Shown: positions 10,288-20,493 of the stretch, in pieces
Layout: each line of letters begins with the position of its first letter
Position numbering within the stretch: the first letter of the stretch is position 1
Source of the DNA: an uncultured Piscirickettsiaceae bacterium
GTDB taxonomy: Bacteria > Pseudomonadota > Gammaproteobacteria > Methylococcales > Cycloclasticaceae
Reading direction: 5' to 3'
NCBI GenBank assembly: GCA_913061075.1
Contig: CAJXSK010000005.1
Span: 151,891-215,890 of the forward strand
Length of the DNA: 64,000 bases
Translations under genes and position numbers: made by a program
The notes under the pieces: generated by a model
The model's database searches: none
Told to the model about the DNA's origin: nothing
The model's input: the letters and a program-made list of their open reading frames with translations, nothing else

Positions 10288-10316
10288 ATCATAGTATTTC
10301 AAGAACAAAATAACAA
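10288..10316 (-). promoter_or_regulatory. Probable promoter of the AOR gene
   Basis: On the minus strand TTGTTA (10311-10316) and TATGAT (10288-10293) are 17 bases apart, 36 bases before the AOR ATG. A perfect 12-bp palindrome AACAATATTGTT (10313-10324) covers the -35 element and could be an operator. The GacA box of the divergent sRNA lies only about 43 bases further upstream, so both promoters share one regulatory region. Confidence 0.45.
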
Positions 10317-10358
10317 TATTGTTGTTTTGAATATTAAATGATGGAAAAAAGCGAGCTT

Positions 10359-10428
10359 TGTAAGTATATGCTTACAGAGATTGAAGATATGGCTTATATT
10401 TGTATTGAAATTTAGCGGCTATTATAGT
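10359..10428 (+). promoter_or_regulatory. GacA upstream activating sequence and promoter of the Rsm-type sRNA
   Basis: TGTAAG-N6-CTTACA lies at 10359-10376. This is exactly the consensus UAS bound by the response regulator GacA/UvrY upstream of rsmX/Y/Z and csrB genes. Downstream are TTGTAT (10400-10405) and TATAGT (10423-10428), 17 bases apart, predicting a start near 10435. The UAS centre is then about 67 bases upstream of the start. Base matches are seen directly; GacA control is inferred from the consensus. Confidence 0.75.
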
Positions 10429-10434
10429 TATGTC

Positions 10435-10593
10435 GCTTTTGAAGTCTTCGAGAAGGATCTCGTTAAACACGGAGTGTTTGTTTAGGAGATGTAATGGATT
10501 GCATCATCAATATGGATATCGCACAGGACAGATTTCGCCAACCAAGCTAGGCGACCACTTTAACCGACGGAGCATGCTCCGCCGGTTTTTTTT
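10435..10593 (+). ncRNA. RsmY/RsmZ/CsrB-like CsrA-sequestering small RNA
   Basis: A predicted RNA of about 160 nt in the gene-free stretch between the divergent AOR gene and convergent typA. Three hairpins present GGA in the loop, the CsrA/RsmA recognition form. They are CGAGA-AGGA-TCTCG (10449-10462), AAACAC-GGA-GTGTTT (10465-10479) and GATGTAA-TGGA-TTGCATC (10488-10505, one GU pair). More GGA motifs lie at 10485, 10514 and 10526 in likely single-stranded segments. A strong intrinsic terminator closes the RNA. Together with the GacA box upstream, this is the full architecture of a Gac/Rsm riboregulator that titrates CsrA. No convincing ORF is present. Exact 5' and 3' ends are predicted. Confidence 0.8.
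10562..10593 (+). terminator. Intrinsic terminator of the Rsm-type sRNA
   Basis: AACCG-A-CGGAG (10562-10572) pairs with CTCCG-C-CGGTT (10577-10587), with one A.C mismatch and loop CATG, and eight T (10586-10593) follow. In the reverse direction no U-run follows the stem, so it should act mainly on the plus-strand RNA and not on typA, which ends at 10609. Confidence 0.88.
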
Positions 10594-10608
10594 GTGCCTA
10601 AAAACCAG

Positions 10609-12429
<1,821 letters not shown>

Positions 12430-12485
12430 GAAAGGAATTCCTATAATAAGATGGTTTTGTTGGAGGGGTGTATAAGGGCGGCAGC

Positions 12486-12884
12486 TTAGCTTTGTTGCCA
12501 AGGTAGGTTGTGGAAGCGCCAGCCGCCAATATTACCCCGGTGTTTGTTATCGTCTTTGTCGCCTTCGAACCCTTCGTCCATATTGAATAAAGAATGGTAT
12601 CCCGCTGCCTCTAATAATTTGGCAGCATCCATAGAGCGTGCACCACTTCTGCACATTAGAACGATAGGCGTTGTTTTTGATGGAGCGTGTTGCGCAATGT
12701 TTTTTATAAAGTCAGGGAGTGCTTCCCAATTTGGAGGTCTTTTTAAGGGTACATGAATTGCACCAATTGGGTGACCAACAAAAGAATACTCAATCAGCGT
12801 GCGTGTATCAATAAGAATAGCTTGCGAGTCGCTTGAAAGCAGTTCGTGAGCCTCAGGAGGCGAGATAGACTTAATGTTAGACAT
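12486..12884 (-). CDS. Single-domain rhodanese-like protein
   Basis: 132 residues, no signal peptide. The active-site loop CRSGARS carries the catalytic C78 that would bear a persulfide. The N-terminal PPEAHELL and VLIDTR-like strands (ILIDTRTLIEY) are typical. The C-terminal GGWRFHNLPW is seen in proteobacterial single-domain rhodaneses. Cytoplasmic sulfurtransferase activity is expected, substrate unknown. It ends 57 bases upstream of the typA GTG and may be co-transcribed with it. Confidence 0.88.
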   Translation of the reverse strand: MSNIKSISPPEAHELLSSDSQAILIDTRTLIEYSFVGHPIGAIHVPLKRPPNWEALPDFIKNIAQHAPSKTTPIVLMCRSGARSMDAAKLLEAAGYHSLFNMDEGFEGDKDDNKHRGNIGGWRFHNLPWQQS

Positions 12885-12948
12885 GGAATGCAGCTATATT
12901 TAAAAATTAGCCCACCATTATACATCGATTATCGATAGGGTGCTTGTT

Positions 12949-13524
12949 TCAAGGTTTTGTCTTTTGTGCAATCAGTATGGCTTCATTTCTAATGCCTTCG
13001 TTAACGTTACCAATACTTGCTTCTTCGTGATAAATAACAGGCGATAACGAAGAAAAAAGCGATAAAAGTTCTGACTTTTTGAGCAAAAACTCTGGGCTAG
13101 TTGGGCCTATAGCTTGCGCTTTATCTGCTGTAAATGTTTGGTAGAAAATAAGCCCGTTCTGTTTTAACGCATTAACCAGTTGAGGGATGATGTCGCGATT
13201 TAGAAATCTTGACACAGTAATGACGTCGTAATGGTCTGTTGGCCAAGCGGCATCGTTAATGTCGATGGCCGTTGGGCTGATAGTAAGGGCACTGGATTTA
13301 CCTTTAATTTGCTGAATCACGACAGACGAAACGTCCCATGCGTCAACATGCAGACCTTTTTGAGCCAGAAAAAAGCTATTGCCGCCTTGGCCGCAAGCGA
13401 GGTCTAGTGCTTTTCCTTTTGAGGGCAATAGATGTGCGTACCGTGATACTGCCAGTGCTGGCTCGGGCACGACATGCGCCTTTTTTTTATAAATGTTATC
13501 CCACTTTAGGCGGCTATCAGTCAT
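12949..13524 (-). CDS. Class I SAM-dependent methyltransferase (TehB-like)
   Basis: 191 residues. The SAM-binding motif I is ALDLACGQGGNSFFLA (about residues 37-52), followed by the acidic strand end VDAWDVS. Substrate is not predictable; small proteins of this TehB/UbiE-like type modify metalloids, thiols or small molecules. Its ATG directly abuts the trkH stop with no gap, so it is the last gene of the ntrYX-trkAH block. Confidence 0.8.
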   Translation of the reverse strand: MTDSRLKWDNIYKKKAHVVPEPALAVSRYAHLLPSKGKALDLACGQGGNSFFLAQKGLHVDAWDVSSVVIQQIKGKSSALTISPTAIDINDAAWPTDHYDVITVSRFLNRDIIPQLVNALKQNGLIFYQTFTADKAQAIGPTSPEFLLKKSELLSLFSSLSPVIYHEEASIGNVNEGIRNEAILIAQKTKP

Positions 13525-14979
13525 TTAGTCACGCCAAAAAATAGGTGTGAATAAGACCAATAAAGTGAATATCTCTAGGCGGCCTAGTAACATTGAAAAA
13601 CTGGCGACCCATTTTGTATAATCTGAAACGTTTGCATAGTTGTTGCTAATCTCGCCTAAGCCGGGGCCTAAGTTATTGAGCGTAGCTGCGACGGCTGAAA
13701 AGGCAGTGACTTGATCTAGGCCGGTTGCCATCATTAAAATCATCAGCACGCCAAATGATAAAATGTAGGCCGCAAAAAAGCCCCAAACTGCTTGTATGAT
13801 TGGCCTAGGAACAACATGGTGATCTAGCTTGATGGGCATATCTGCATGCGGGTGTATCAAATGCATGAGCTCTTTACCTAGTTGTTTAAAGACAATTAAC
13901 ACGCGAATGACTTTCATGCCGCCAGCTGTAGACCCAGCGGAACCGCCATAAAAGCTCATAAAAATTAGTAAGACGGGAATGAACGATGGCCAGGCAACGT
14001 AGTTAGCAGATGTAAAGCCTGACGTGGTGGCAAAAGAGACCACTTGAAATAATGTGTGTTCGAATGAATCCAGAATGCCGAAATGCGTGTTTGATAGCGC
14101 TATAAATGCTAACAAAATAACCAAGAAGTGAGTGCTAATGATATAAACGTATGTTTTAAATTCACTGTTTCCTGTGTAACTCGTGAGTTTAAATGAGTGG
14201 CATGCTTTGTAGTGGAGGGCAAAGTTAATGCCAGCAATAAACATAAATCCAACGCAAATATAATTTAGTAATGAACTGTCAAAAAAAGCAAAACTAGCAT
14301 CGTGAGTGGAAAAGCCACCGATTGAAACAGTACTAAAACTATGTGAAATAGCATCGAACACACTCATGCCGCCGAACCAGTAAGCTAAAGCACAAGTAAT
14401 CGTTAAACTGAAGTAAATGACCCATAATGCTTTCGCCGTTTCGGTTATTCGAGGCGTCAATTTTGAATCTTTCATTGGGCCAGGTGTTTCAGCTTTGTAT
14501 AGTTGCATCCCGCCGATTCCCAACATGGGCAGAATAGCAACGGCCAGTACAATAATACCCATGCCGCCAAGCCACTGAAGTTGTTGGCGGTAAAATAAAA
14601 TAGATTTTGGTAGGTTGTCTAGCCCGGATATTACCGTAGCGCCAGTCGTTGTTAGGCCAGAAATGGATTCGAAAATGGCATCAGTTAACGAGAGGTCGGG
14701 CATTGAAGAAAGGTAAAAAGGTATAGCACCGGCTAGGCCAAGGCTAATCCAAAACAATGAAGCAATCAGAAATCCATCTCGTGTTCTTAAGTCACCTCTT
14801 GCTCGTCGTGCGCTGAGCCATAACAGTAGCCCGGCAGCAAAAATAGCAACAAAGGCAATTATAAAAGGTTGTGCATTGTGTTCTTCGTAGATAAAAGAGA
14901 CGAGAACAGGAGGAAGCATGGTTGCGCTAAATAACCCAAGGAATAAACCGGTGACGCGTCGAATAACACTAAAATGCAT
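13525..14979 (-). CDS. trkH: Potassium uptake protein TrkH
   Basis: 484 residues of an inner-membrane K+ channel subunit with four M1-P-M2 repeats. The selectivity-filter loops are recognisable as SGLTTTGATV, FSTVSIGGFSTHD, FATTSGFTSANY and GGSAGSTAGGMKVIR. It works with the cytosolic gating ring TrkA, encoded three bases upstream. The length is standard for TrkH/TrkG. Confidence 0.95.
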   Translation of the reverse strand: MHFSVIRRVTGLFLGLFSATMLPPVLVSFIYEEHNAQPFIIAFVAIFAAGLLLWLSARRARGDLRTRDGFLIASLFWISLGLAGAIPFYLSSMPDLSLTDAIFESISGLTTTGATVISGLDNLPKSILFYRQQLQWLGGMGIIVLAVAILPMLGIGGMQLYKAETPGPMKDSKLTPRITETAKALWVIYFSLTITCALAYWFGGMSVFDAISHSFSTVSIGGFSTHDASFAFFDSSLLNYICVGFMFIAGINFALHYKACHSFKLTSYTGNSEFKTYVYIISTHFLVILLAFIALSNTHFGILDSFEHTLFQVVSFATTSGFTSANYVAWPSFIPVLLIFMSFYGGSAGSTAGGMKVIRVLIVFKQLGKELMHLIHPHADMPIKLDHHVVPRPIIQAVWGFFAAYILSFGVLMILMMATGLDQVTAFSAVAATLNNLGPGLGEISNNYANVSDYTKWVASFSMLLGRLEIFTLLVLFTPIFWRD

Positions 14980-14982
14980 GGG

Positions 14983-16383
14983 TTATTTTATAAGTCTATT
15001 TAACAATGACTTTTGAGGTAGGAAAAGGGCTTCCAGCGCCTGTATCTGAGACTTGTCTGACAAAAACATAATGACATGGTCGCCGCCTTTAAGTATTAAG
15101 TCCGTTGTTGCAGGTATGGATTCTCCGTCTCGAACAACACCGATAATAGCGGAACCATCGGGCAAGGAAATAGCATTAATGGGCTTATTTGCAATATCCG
15201 ATTTTTGACCATTATCTAAAACAATGGCTTCAAACGCTTCTGCTTTTCCTCGTAGTAATGAGTGTACCTGTGATATGCCACTACCACGAACTTGCGCGAG
15301 TATTTTCCCAATCGTTGTATGCTGTGGGTAAATGGCGTTATCTATTGAGCCGTTGTCTACCATGCTCATGTAAGCATTCCTATCAACCATGCTCATCACA
15401 ACGCGAGCGCCAAGATTTTTGGCGAGCATAGAGCATAATATGTTTGTTTCGTCATCACTGGTGACGGTGCAAAACACATCGGTTTTTTCGATACTTTCAT
15501 CGAGCAATAAGTTTTCGTCGGTGGCGTCGCCAGATAGAACGATTGTATTGTCTAATTCTTCAGACAATTGATAAACTTGGTTGTTATTTTTAGCGATGAT
15601 TTTAACTTGTAAGGTATTTTCCAAGGCCTTTGCCAGCCCTAAGCCTACTCTGCCGCCGCCCGCTATGATGAGGCGCTTGTATGGGTTGTTTTGGTTAAAA
15701 AGAATTCTTAATACTTGTTTTATATCGGCAGAACTGGCAATAAAAAACAAGCGGTCACCCTCTTCAACAATGGTGTTGTAGTTCGGAATGATGGGTTTGT
15801 CGGCTCTATAAATAGCGGCGATACGAGCGTAAAGGCCTTGTAGAGCATCGGACATTTCTTTTAAAGATAACCCAATAATGGAGCATCCGGTGCCTGCCTT
15901 GGCTTCTACCAGGCTTAGTGCGCCATCAGCAAATGATAAAACTTGTTGTGCACCTGGGTGAAGAATAAGTTTTTTAATAAAATTAACTATTTCTTCTTCC
16001 GGATTAATAATGGTATCAATTGGGAGAATGTCCGGTTGAAATAACTGTTCTTTTACGTCGAGAAATGCGGGGTTTCTAACACGAGCGACTTTTTTAGGCA
16101 CATTGAATAGGTGATGCAAAATATGGCAGGCCATCATATTTGTTACATCACTGTCAGTAACGGCAATGATTAAATCAGCGTGTTTTGCGCCCGCACTTTC
16201 AAGAACATCAGGGTGCGTCGCATTACCGCAAATGGCAGCAATGTCTAAGCGTTCACGTGTTTTTTCAATAACGGCTGAATCGGTATCGATTAAGGTGATG
16301 TCAAAATTTTCATGTGAGAGATTGTTAGCAACTGTAAAGCCAACACGCCCGGCACCTAAAATAATAATTTTCATATTACTCAT
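14983..16383 (-). CDS. trkA: Trk potassium uptake regulator TrkA
   Basis: 466 residues with two RCK units. The nucleotide-binding motifs are IILGAGRVGFTVA at the N-terminus and IAGGGRVGLGLA in the middle, each followed by a TrkA-C domain. It binds NAD(H)/ATP and gates TrkH. An alternative ATG three codons in (16374) gives the commoner MKIIILGAG start; neither has a strong ribosome site. It lies 21 bases after the ntrX-like gene. Confidence 0.95.
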   Translation of the reverse strand: MSNMKIIILGAGRVGFTVANNLSHENFDITLIDTDSAVIEKTRERLDIAAICGNATHPDVLESAGAKHADLIIAVTDSDVTNMMACHILHHLFNVPKKVARVRNPAFLDVKEQLFQPDILPIDTIINPEEEIVNFIKKLILHPGAQQVLSFADGALSLVEAKAGTGCSIIGLSLKEMSDALQGLYARIAAIYRADKPIIPNYNTIVEEGDRLFFIASSADIKQVLRILFNQNNPYKRLIIAGGGRVGLGLAKALENTLQVKIIAKNNNQVYQLSEELDNTIVLSGDATDENLLLDESIEKTDVFCTVTSDDETNILCSMLAKNLGARVVMSMVDRNAYMSMVDNGSIDNAIYPQHTTIGKILAQVRGSGISQVHSLLRGKAEAFEAIVLDNGQKSDIANKPINAISLPDGSAIIGVVRDGESIPATTDLILKGGDHVIMFLSDKSQIQALEALFLPQKSLLNRLIK

Positions 16384-16404
16384 CGTGATAGAACGCGCTT
16401 ATGA

Positions 16405-17772
16405 TTAGCGTTTGCCTCTAAACTCGACACCAAGGGCATGCAGTTTCCTATATAAATGCGTGCGCTCAATACCGGCAATCTTGGCAAGTTTCGTAACGCT
16501 GCCTTGGTTTTTGTCCAAATGAAAGTCGAGATAGGCTTTTTCAAACTGGGCGCGCGCATCTTTTAATGGTAGATCGTAAAACACAGGGTGGTTGTTTGCA
16601 TCAACCACAGATCGGGCAGATTCACCCAGCGTTGTTTTGACTTCTGTAAGACCAATTTCATCACCAATTCCTAAAATCAATAACCGTTGAACAACATTTT
16701 TTAACTCACGGATATTACCGAGCCACGCATAATCGCTTAAAAACTGCTGCGCTGCAACAGTAAATTTACGTTTTGGTAAGTTTTCTTTTTTACTGTAGTG
16801 CTGAAGATAGAAGTCTAGTAACAGAGGGATGTCCTCTTTTCGCTCTCTTAAAGAAGGTAAAGGAAGGGCTGCAACGTTGAGGTGATAATAAAGGTCTTGC
16901 CTGAATTGGTTATTCTGAATCGCTTCTTCTAGGTTTTGGCGAGTTGATGCTATCAAGCGCACATTGGTTTTTACGAGATCGCTTCCGCCTACTCGTTGAA
17001 AACTTTTTGTTTCTAAGGCGCTGAGAAGTCGCATTTGAACATCATTATCCATGTCGCCAATTTCATCGATGAATAACGTGCCTTGGTTGGCTCTCTCAAG
17101 TAGCCCGTAATGGATTGAATCGCCTTCTTCACGACCAAAAAACTCTTCTAAGGCATTGCCTGATGTGATGACACCGGTATTTAATTCTATAAATGGGCCG
17201 TCCTTACGTAAGCTATGTTCATGAAGATACCTGGCAAGGGTTTCTTTTCCACTACCTGCTTCGCCCGTTAACAATACCCGTGTATCGTGCTGACCAAGGC
17301 GACGTGCTTGTTCTAGTAATTGTTGGATTTGTGGACTAGAACCTAACGGTTCATGTATGGGTGCGGAGAGCTGCTTTAAGTCGACATTTTCTTGTTTAAG
17401 CTTTTCGGCTTCTAAGGCGCGCTCAATAGTGAGCAGTAATTTTGCGATAGAAAGGGGTTTTTCAAGAAAGTCGTAGGCGCCGAGCCTTGTCGCTTCTACG
17501 GCGGTTTCAACTGTTCCATGGCCGGACATCATCACGATAGGGCAAGAAAGTTCGTCATTATCAGCCCATTCTTTAAGCAAGGTAACGCCATCAGTATCTG
17601 GCATCCATATATCAAGCAGAATCAGGTCATGGCGACATTCATGACGTAATTTTCTGGCTACCTCAGCATTTTCAGCTGTTGAGACTTGAAAGTCTTCATC
17701 TTCTAAAATGTCACTGACAAGGCTTCTAATATCAGGTTCATCGTCAATAACAAGGATGTGTAATTTGCTCAT
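16405..17772 (-). CDS. ntrX: NtrX-like AAA+ response regulator without GAFTGA
   Basis: 455 residues: receiver domain with phosphoacceptor D54 (LILLDIWMPDTDG), AAA+ domain with Walker A GEAGSGKE (170-177) and Walker B LFIDEIGD (233-240), and a Fis-type helix-turn-helix at the C-terminus (KLAKIAGIERTHLYRKL). The loop that normally carries GAFTGA for sigma-54 contact reads FFGREEGDSIHYGLLERA (from about residue 211). So the protein probably regulates by binding DNA and not by remodelling sigma-54 polymerase. It is paired with the NtrY-like kinase 34 bases upstream. Confidence 0.9.
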   Translation of the reverse strand: MSKLHILVIDDEPDIRSLVSDILEDEDFQVSTAENAEVARKLRHECRHDLILLDIWMPDTDGVTLLKEWADNDELSCPIVMMSGHGTVETAVEATRLGAYDFLEKPLSIAKLLLTIERALEAEKLKQENVDLKQLSAPIHEPLGSSPQIQQLLEQARRLGQHDTRVLLTGEAGSGKETLARYLHEHSLRKDGPFIELNTGVITSGNALEEFFGREEGDSIHYGLLERANQGTLFIDEIGDMDNDVQMRLLSALETKSFQRVGGSDLVKTNVRLIASTRQNLEEAIQNNQFRQDLYYHLNVAALPLPSLRERKEDIPLLLDFYLQHYSKKENLPKRKFTVAAQQFLSDYAWLGNIRELKNVVQRLLILGIGDEIGLTEVKTTLGESARSVVDANNHPVFYDLPLKDARAQFEKAYLDFHLDKNQGSVTKLAKIAGIERTHLYRKLHALGVEFRGKR

Positions 17773-17806
17773 TAAGCTTTTCTCAAGTAAGTGGTGGCGT
17801 GATTCT

Positions 17807-19951
17807 TTAACTATTTAGGTTTAGCCGAATAACAAAGATGGCGCCTTGCCCTTCATGTTGTTGTAAGTGAATGTTACCACCATGCTCTTCGATAATCTTC
17901 TTTACGATGGCTAGGCCGAGGCCCGTTCCTTTATCTTTGTTAGTAACGTAGGGTTCGAAAATATGTTCAATTTGTGAATTATCCACGCCAGGGCCATTAT
18001 CGGCAATACTAATTTCGACATAACCCAAATCAGGTAACTGCTTTACAGACACATCAATGACGGGGTCTGGAACGGTGATGGTGGCCTCTTGAGCATTCTT
18101 TATTAAGTTTATGATGACTTGCCTTAGTCTCACTGTATCGATTAAAAGCTCAGGTAAATTATCTTCAATATGAATGTTCAATTGTTTAATTTGGCCTTGA
18201 TAAAGGCTTAAAACATCGTCAATAAAGTCACCAATAGGGCGTAACTCTGGTTTGTTTTGAGAAGGGCGGGCAAAGTTAGAAAAATCATTCACCATTTCTT
18301 TTAAGGCACTGACTTGGTTGACAATGGTATCTGTAGATTTTTTTAAGATGGCTTCCTCTTTTGCTGGTAATTGGTTGTGCAGCTTGCGTTGAAGTCGTTC
18401 AGCAGATAACTGAATGGGTGTTAAAGGGTTCTTGATTTCATGCGCCAGTCGTTGGGCAACTTCGCTCCATGCCGCATTACGTTGGGATTGAATGATGGGC
18501 GTTACATCGTCGAAAATAACCACATAACCGCTGTGTTTGTTGTTTGCCGTTAATAACGGTGCACCACGTAGGAGTAGAGTCTTCTTTTTGTGGTTAATGG
18601 TATATAAAAATTCGAACTGCCAGGTTTTATTAGTGCAGCTCATTTTTTCATCGAGCTTGTTTATTAAAAGGCTTAATTGTGGAAGCTCCTTTTCAATATC
18701 TCTTAACGGCTGGTTAAGCATGTTGGTTAGTGGCAGTTCTAGAATGTCGTCAGCCCCCGCGTTGCTGGTAATTAAGTTGAATAAAAGGTCGAAGCTGAGC
18801 ACACCATTTGAAAGATGGGCCAAGATGGTTTCTAAATAACTGTGCTGGTTTTCCGCATCAACTTGAGCTATTTGTGCCTGCTTTCTTGAGTCGGAAATGC
18901 GGGTGGTCATTTCGTTAAAAGAAGTAACAAGAAAGCCAAGCTCGCCATGGCCCGTCACTTTAAGTGTTTTTTCGTAATCGCCTTTTGCGATAGCTTGCGT
19001 ACCCTTTGCTAACTGCCTGATGGGCGCAACTAATTGTCGGGCGAATAAGAAAGCGGCCCAACTGGCCGTTAGTAAGCTAAACAGTAGAACTAATGAGAGA
19101 GTTAAGGAAAAACTGAACTTTAATGACTCTCGCAAATAGCTGAATTCTTTGTAACGAACATAGGCTGTTTCAACTGAGTTGGCTAGCCTGCTGATATTGC
19201 TTGGTAAGGTATGGATTGCCTGTAAGAAGCGTCGTGGGTTCGAGTTTCTAATTTCTACCATGGCGCGTATTAGTAATCCGCCATCTTTATTAGGCTCCAG
19301 GCTAATATATTCACCATTAACTCTGGTTTGTGCAAGGATGGCGTCATCCGGTGTGCTAGGAATCAGTATGTTAGGGTCAATGTTTGTGGTGGCAATAATA
19401 CGGCCTTGTTTTGAGAAAGCGGTTAGTTCGTTAGCATTTGAATCTTCACGTAAGTCAGTTAGCGTGAGGGATAAAAAAATGTCAGGCTCAGCTTCTAAGC
19501 GATTGGCCAGTTCTCGAGTTTCTCTAAGCGTGTTACGGGTTCTGTCATCAAGTGATTGTTTGCTAAGCTCTAGGGCGTTTTTCATGGCGTCATCAATTTG
19601 TACGTCAAACCAACTATCTACACTTTGGTGAAGTAGCTGATTCGAGAAATAAAAGACGACAGCGGTAGGGGTAACGGAAATGGCTAAAAACAAAATAACA
19701 ATTCGAGCAGTTAGCCGTGAGCCAATGGCGTGTTTGCGATATTGTTTCCAAAGCCATTTGATATTAGAGACCAATAGCGCAAGCAGGAATATTGCGCCCG
19801 CGATGTTTAGAAGGACTAGAGAGGTGAATGTTTCGTTAAATTGTGACGAAGCTTGTGTCGCATGACTCATTAAGTACAGGCTGATGAGTAGCGCAATAAA
19901 AATTCCAGCAGGAATTAAATATTTCCTAAGTTTTATTGGTTTAGTGGCCAT
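17807..19951 (-). CDS. ntrY: NtrY-like membrane sensor histidine kinase
   Basis: 714 residues. Two N-terminal membrane helices (about 13-31 and 42-65), a third near 85-107, a periplasmic sensor region, a fourth near 285-305, then HAMP (ARQLVAPIRQLAKGTQAIAKGDY), a PAS-like segment, HisKA with the phosphoacceptor His in RLAHEIKNPLTPIQLSAERL, and HATPase_c (DNGPGV, GTGLGLAIV). This is the NtrY plan. It presumably phosphorylates the NtrX-like regulator. The NtrYX family responds to nitrogen, redox or envelope cues; the actual signal here is unknown. Its 5' end overlaps DUF4390 by 19 bases. Confidence 0.92.
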   Translation of the reverse strand: MATKPIKLRKYLIPAGIFIALLISLYLMSHATQASSQFNETFTSLVLLNIAGAIFLLALLVSNIKWLWKQYRKHAIGSRLTARIVILFLAISVTPTAVVFYFSNQLLHQSVDSWFDVQIDDAMKNALELSKQSLDDRTRNTLRETRELANRLEAEPDIFLSLTLTDLREDSNANELTAFSKQGRIIATTNIDPNILIPSTPDDAILAQTRVNGEYISLEPNKDGGLLIRAMVEIRNSNPRRFLQAIHTLPSNISRLANSVETAYVRYKEFSYLRESLKFSFSLTLSLVLLFSLLTASWAAFLFARQLVAPIRQLAKGTQAIAKGDYEKTLKVTGHGELGFLVTSFNEMTTRISDSRKQAQIAQVDAENQHSYLETILAHLSNGVLSFDLLFNLITSNAGADDILELPLTNMLNQPLRDIEKELPQLSLLINKLDEKMSCTNKTWQFEFLYTINHKKKTLLLRGAPLLTANNKHSGYVVIFDDVTPIIQSQRNAAWSEVAQRLAHEIKNPLTPIQLSAERLQRKLHNQLPAKEEAILKKSTDTIVNQVSALKEMVNDFSNFARPSQNKPELRPIGDFIDDVLSLYQGQIKQLNIHIEDNLPELLIDTVRLRQVIINLIKNAQEATITVPDPVIDVSVKQLPDLGYVEISIADNGPGVDNSQIEHIFEPYVTNKDKGTGLGLAIVKKIIEEHGGNIHLQQHEGQGAIFVIRLNLNS

Positions 19952-20493
19952 TGATACGAATTGATTTGAATGTGCCAGTTAGGCGTTACATATGCTAATG
20001 GGCGCATAGGTAAAGGCAGCGTCTCGATGTTGATAGAGACACCTAGTTTGGCTGATAGTTTTTTTGTTGAGTCGATTGAAAAATTGTTTAGTGTTAAGTC
20101 GCTCACAGTGCCTAATGCATGAAGCGCGGGAGTTAAACCAGAAAACACTTGTTTTCGGTTGTTAGTTGCATCTATAACTTGGTAGGTTTGCGACAACGTG
20201 TGAAACTTTATACGGTATGGGAAGACATAGGTTGCTAGGCGTTTATTCCATAACCAGTTCCTATTTTCGGTAATAACAAGCGTGGCATTAAAGGTTAGCG
20301 TGATGCCGTTGTTAAGTGCTTCAATAATGTCATCATTCAGGTAGTAGTCCACCCGAGCGTTTAAAAAAGATATTTGTTGGTTTTGAACAAGTTCGGCGTG
20401 CTTTATATAAATTTCCGAATCGTTGTTGGCAAGTGCAGCGCTACAAAAGACGAGTATCGTCAAGGCTGTTAAATTAAAAATGGTTCGTCTCAA
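19933..20493 (-). CDS. DUF4390 secreted protein
   Basis: 186 residues. It has a signal peptide (TIFNLTALTILVFCSAALA) and a beta-rich domain (LNARVDYYLNDDIIEALNNG, WPLNQ end) typical of DUF4390, which regularly lies between rsmB and an ntrY-type kinase. That neighbourhood suggests a periplasmic accessory of the sensor, which is inference. The start is TTG at 20493 overlapping the rsmB stop (TTGA); no in-frame ATG exists nearby. Confidence 0.85.
   Translation of the reverse strand: MRRTIFNLTALTILVFCSAALANNDSEIYIKHAELVQNQQISFLNARVDYYLNDDIIEALNNGITLTFNATLVITENRNWLWNKRLATYVFPYRIKFHTLSQTYQVIDATNNRKQVFSGLTPALHALGTVSDLTLNNFSIDSTKKLSAKLGVSINIETLPLPMRPLAYVTPNWHIQINSYQWPLNQ

Noticed and set aside
12430..12501. 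Longer N-terminus of TypA
   Set aside because: Extra 24 residues are unlike any TypA, overlap the rhodanese gene and have no ribosome site, whereas the GTG at 12429 has one.
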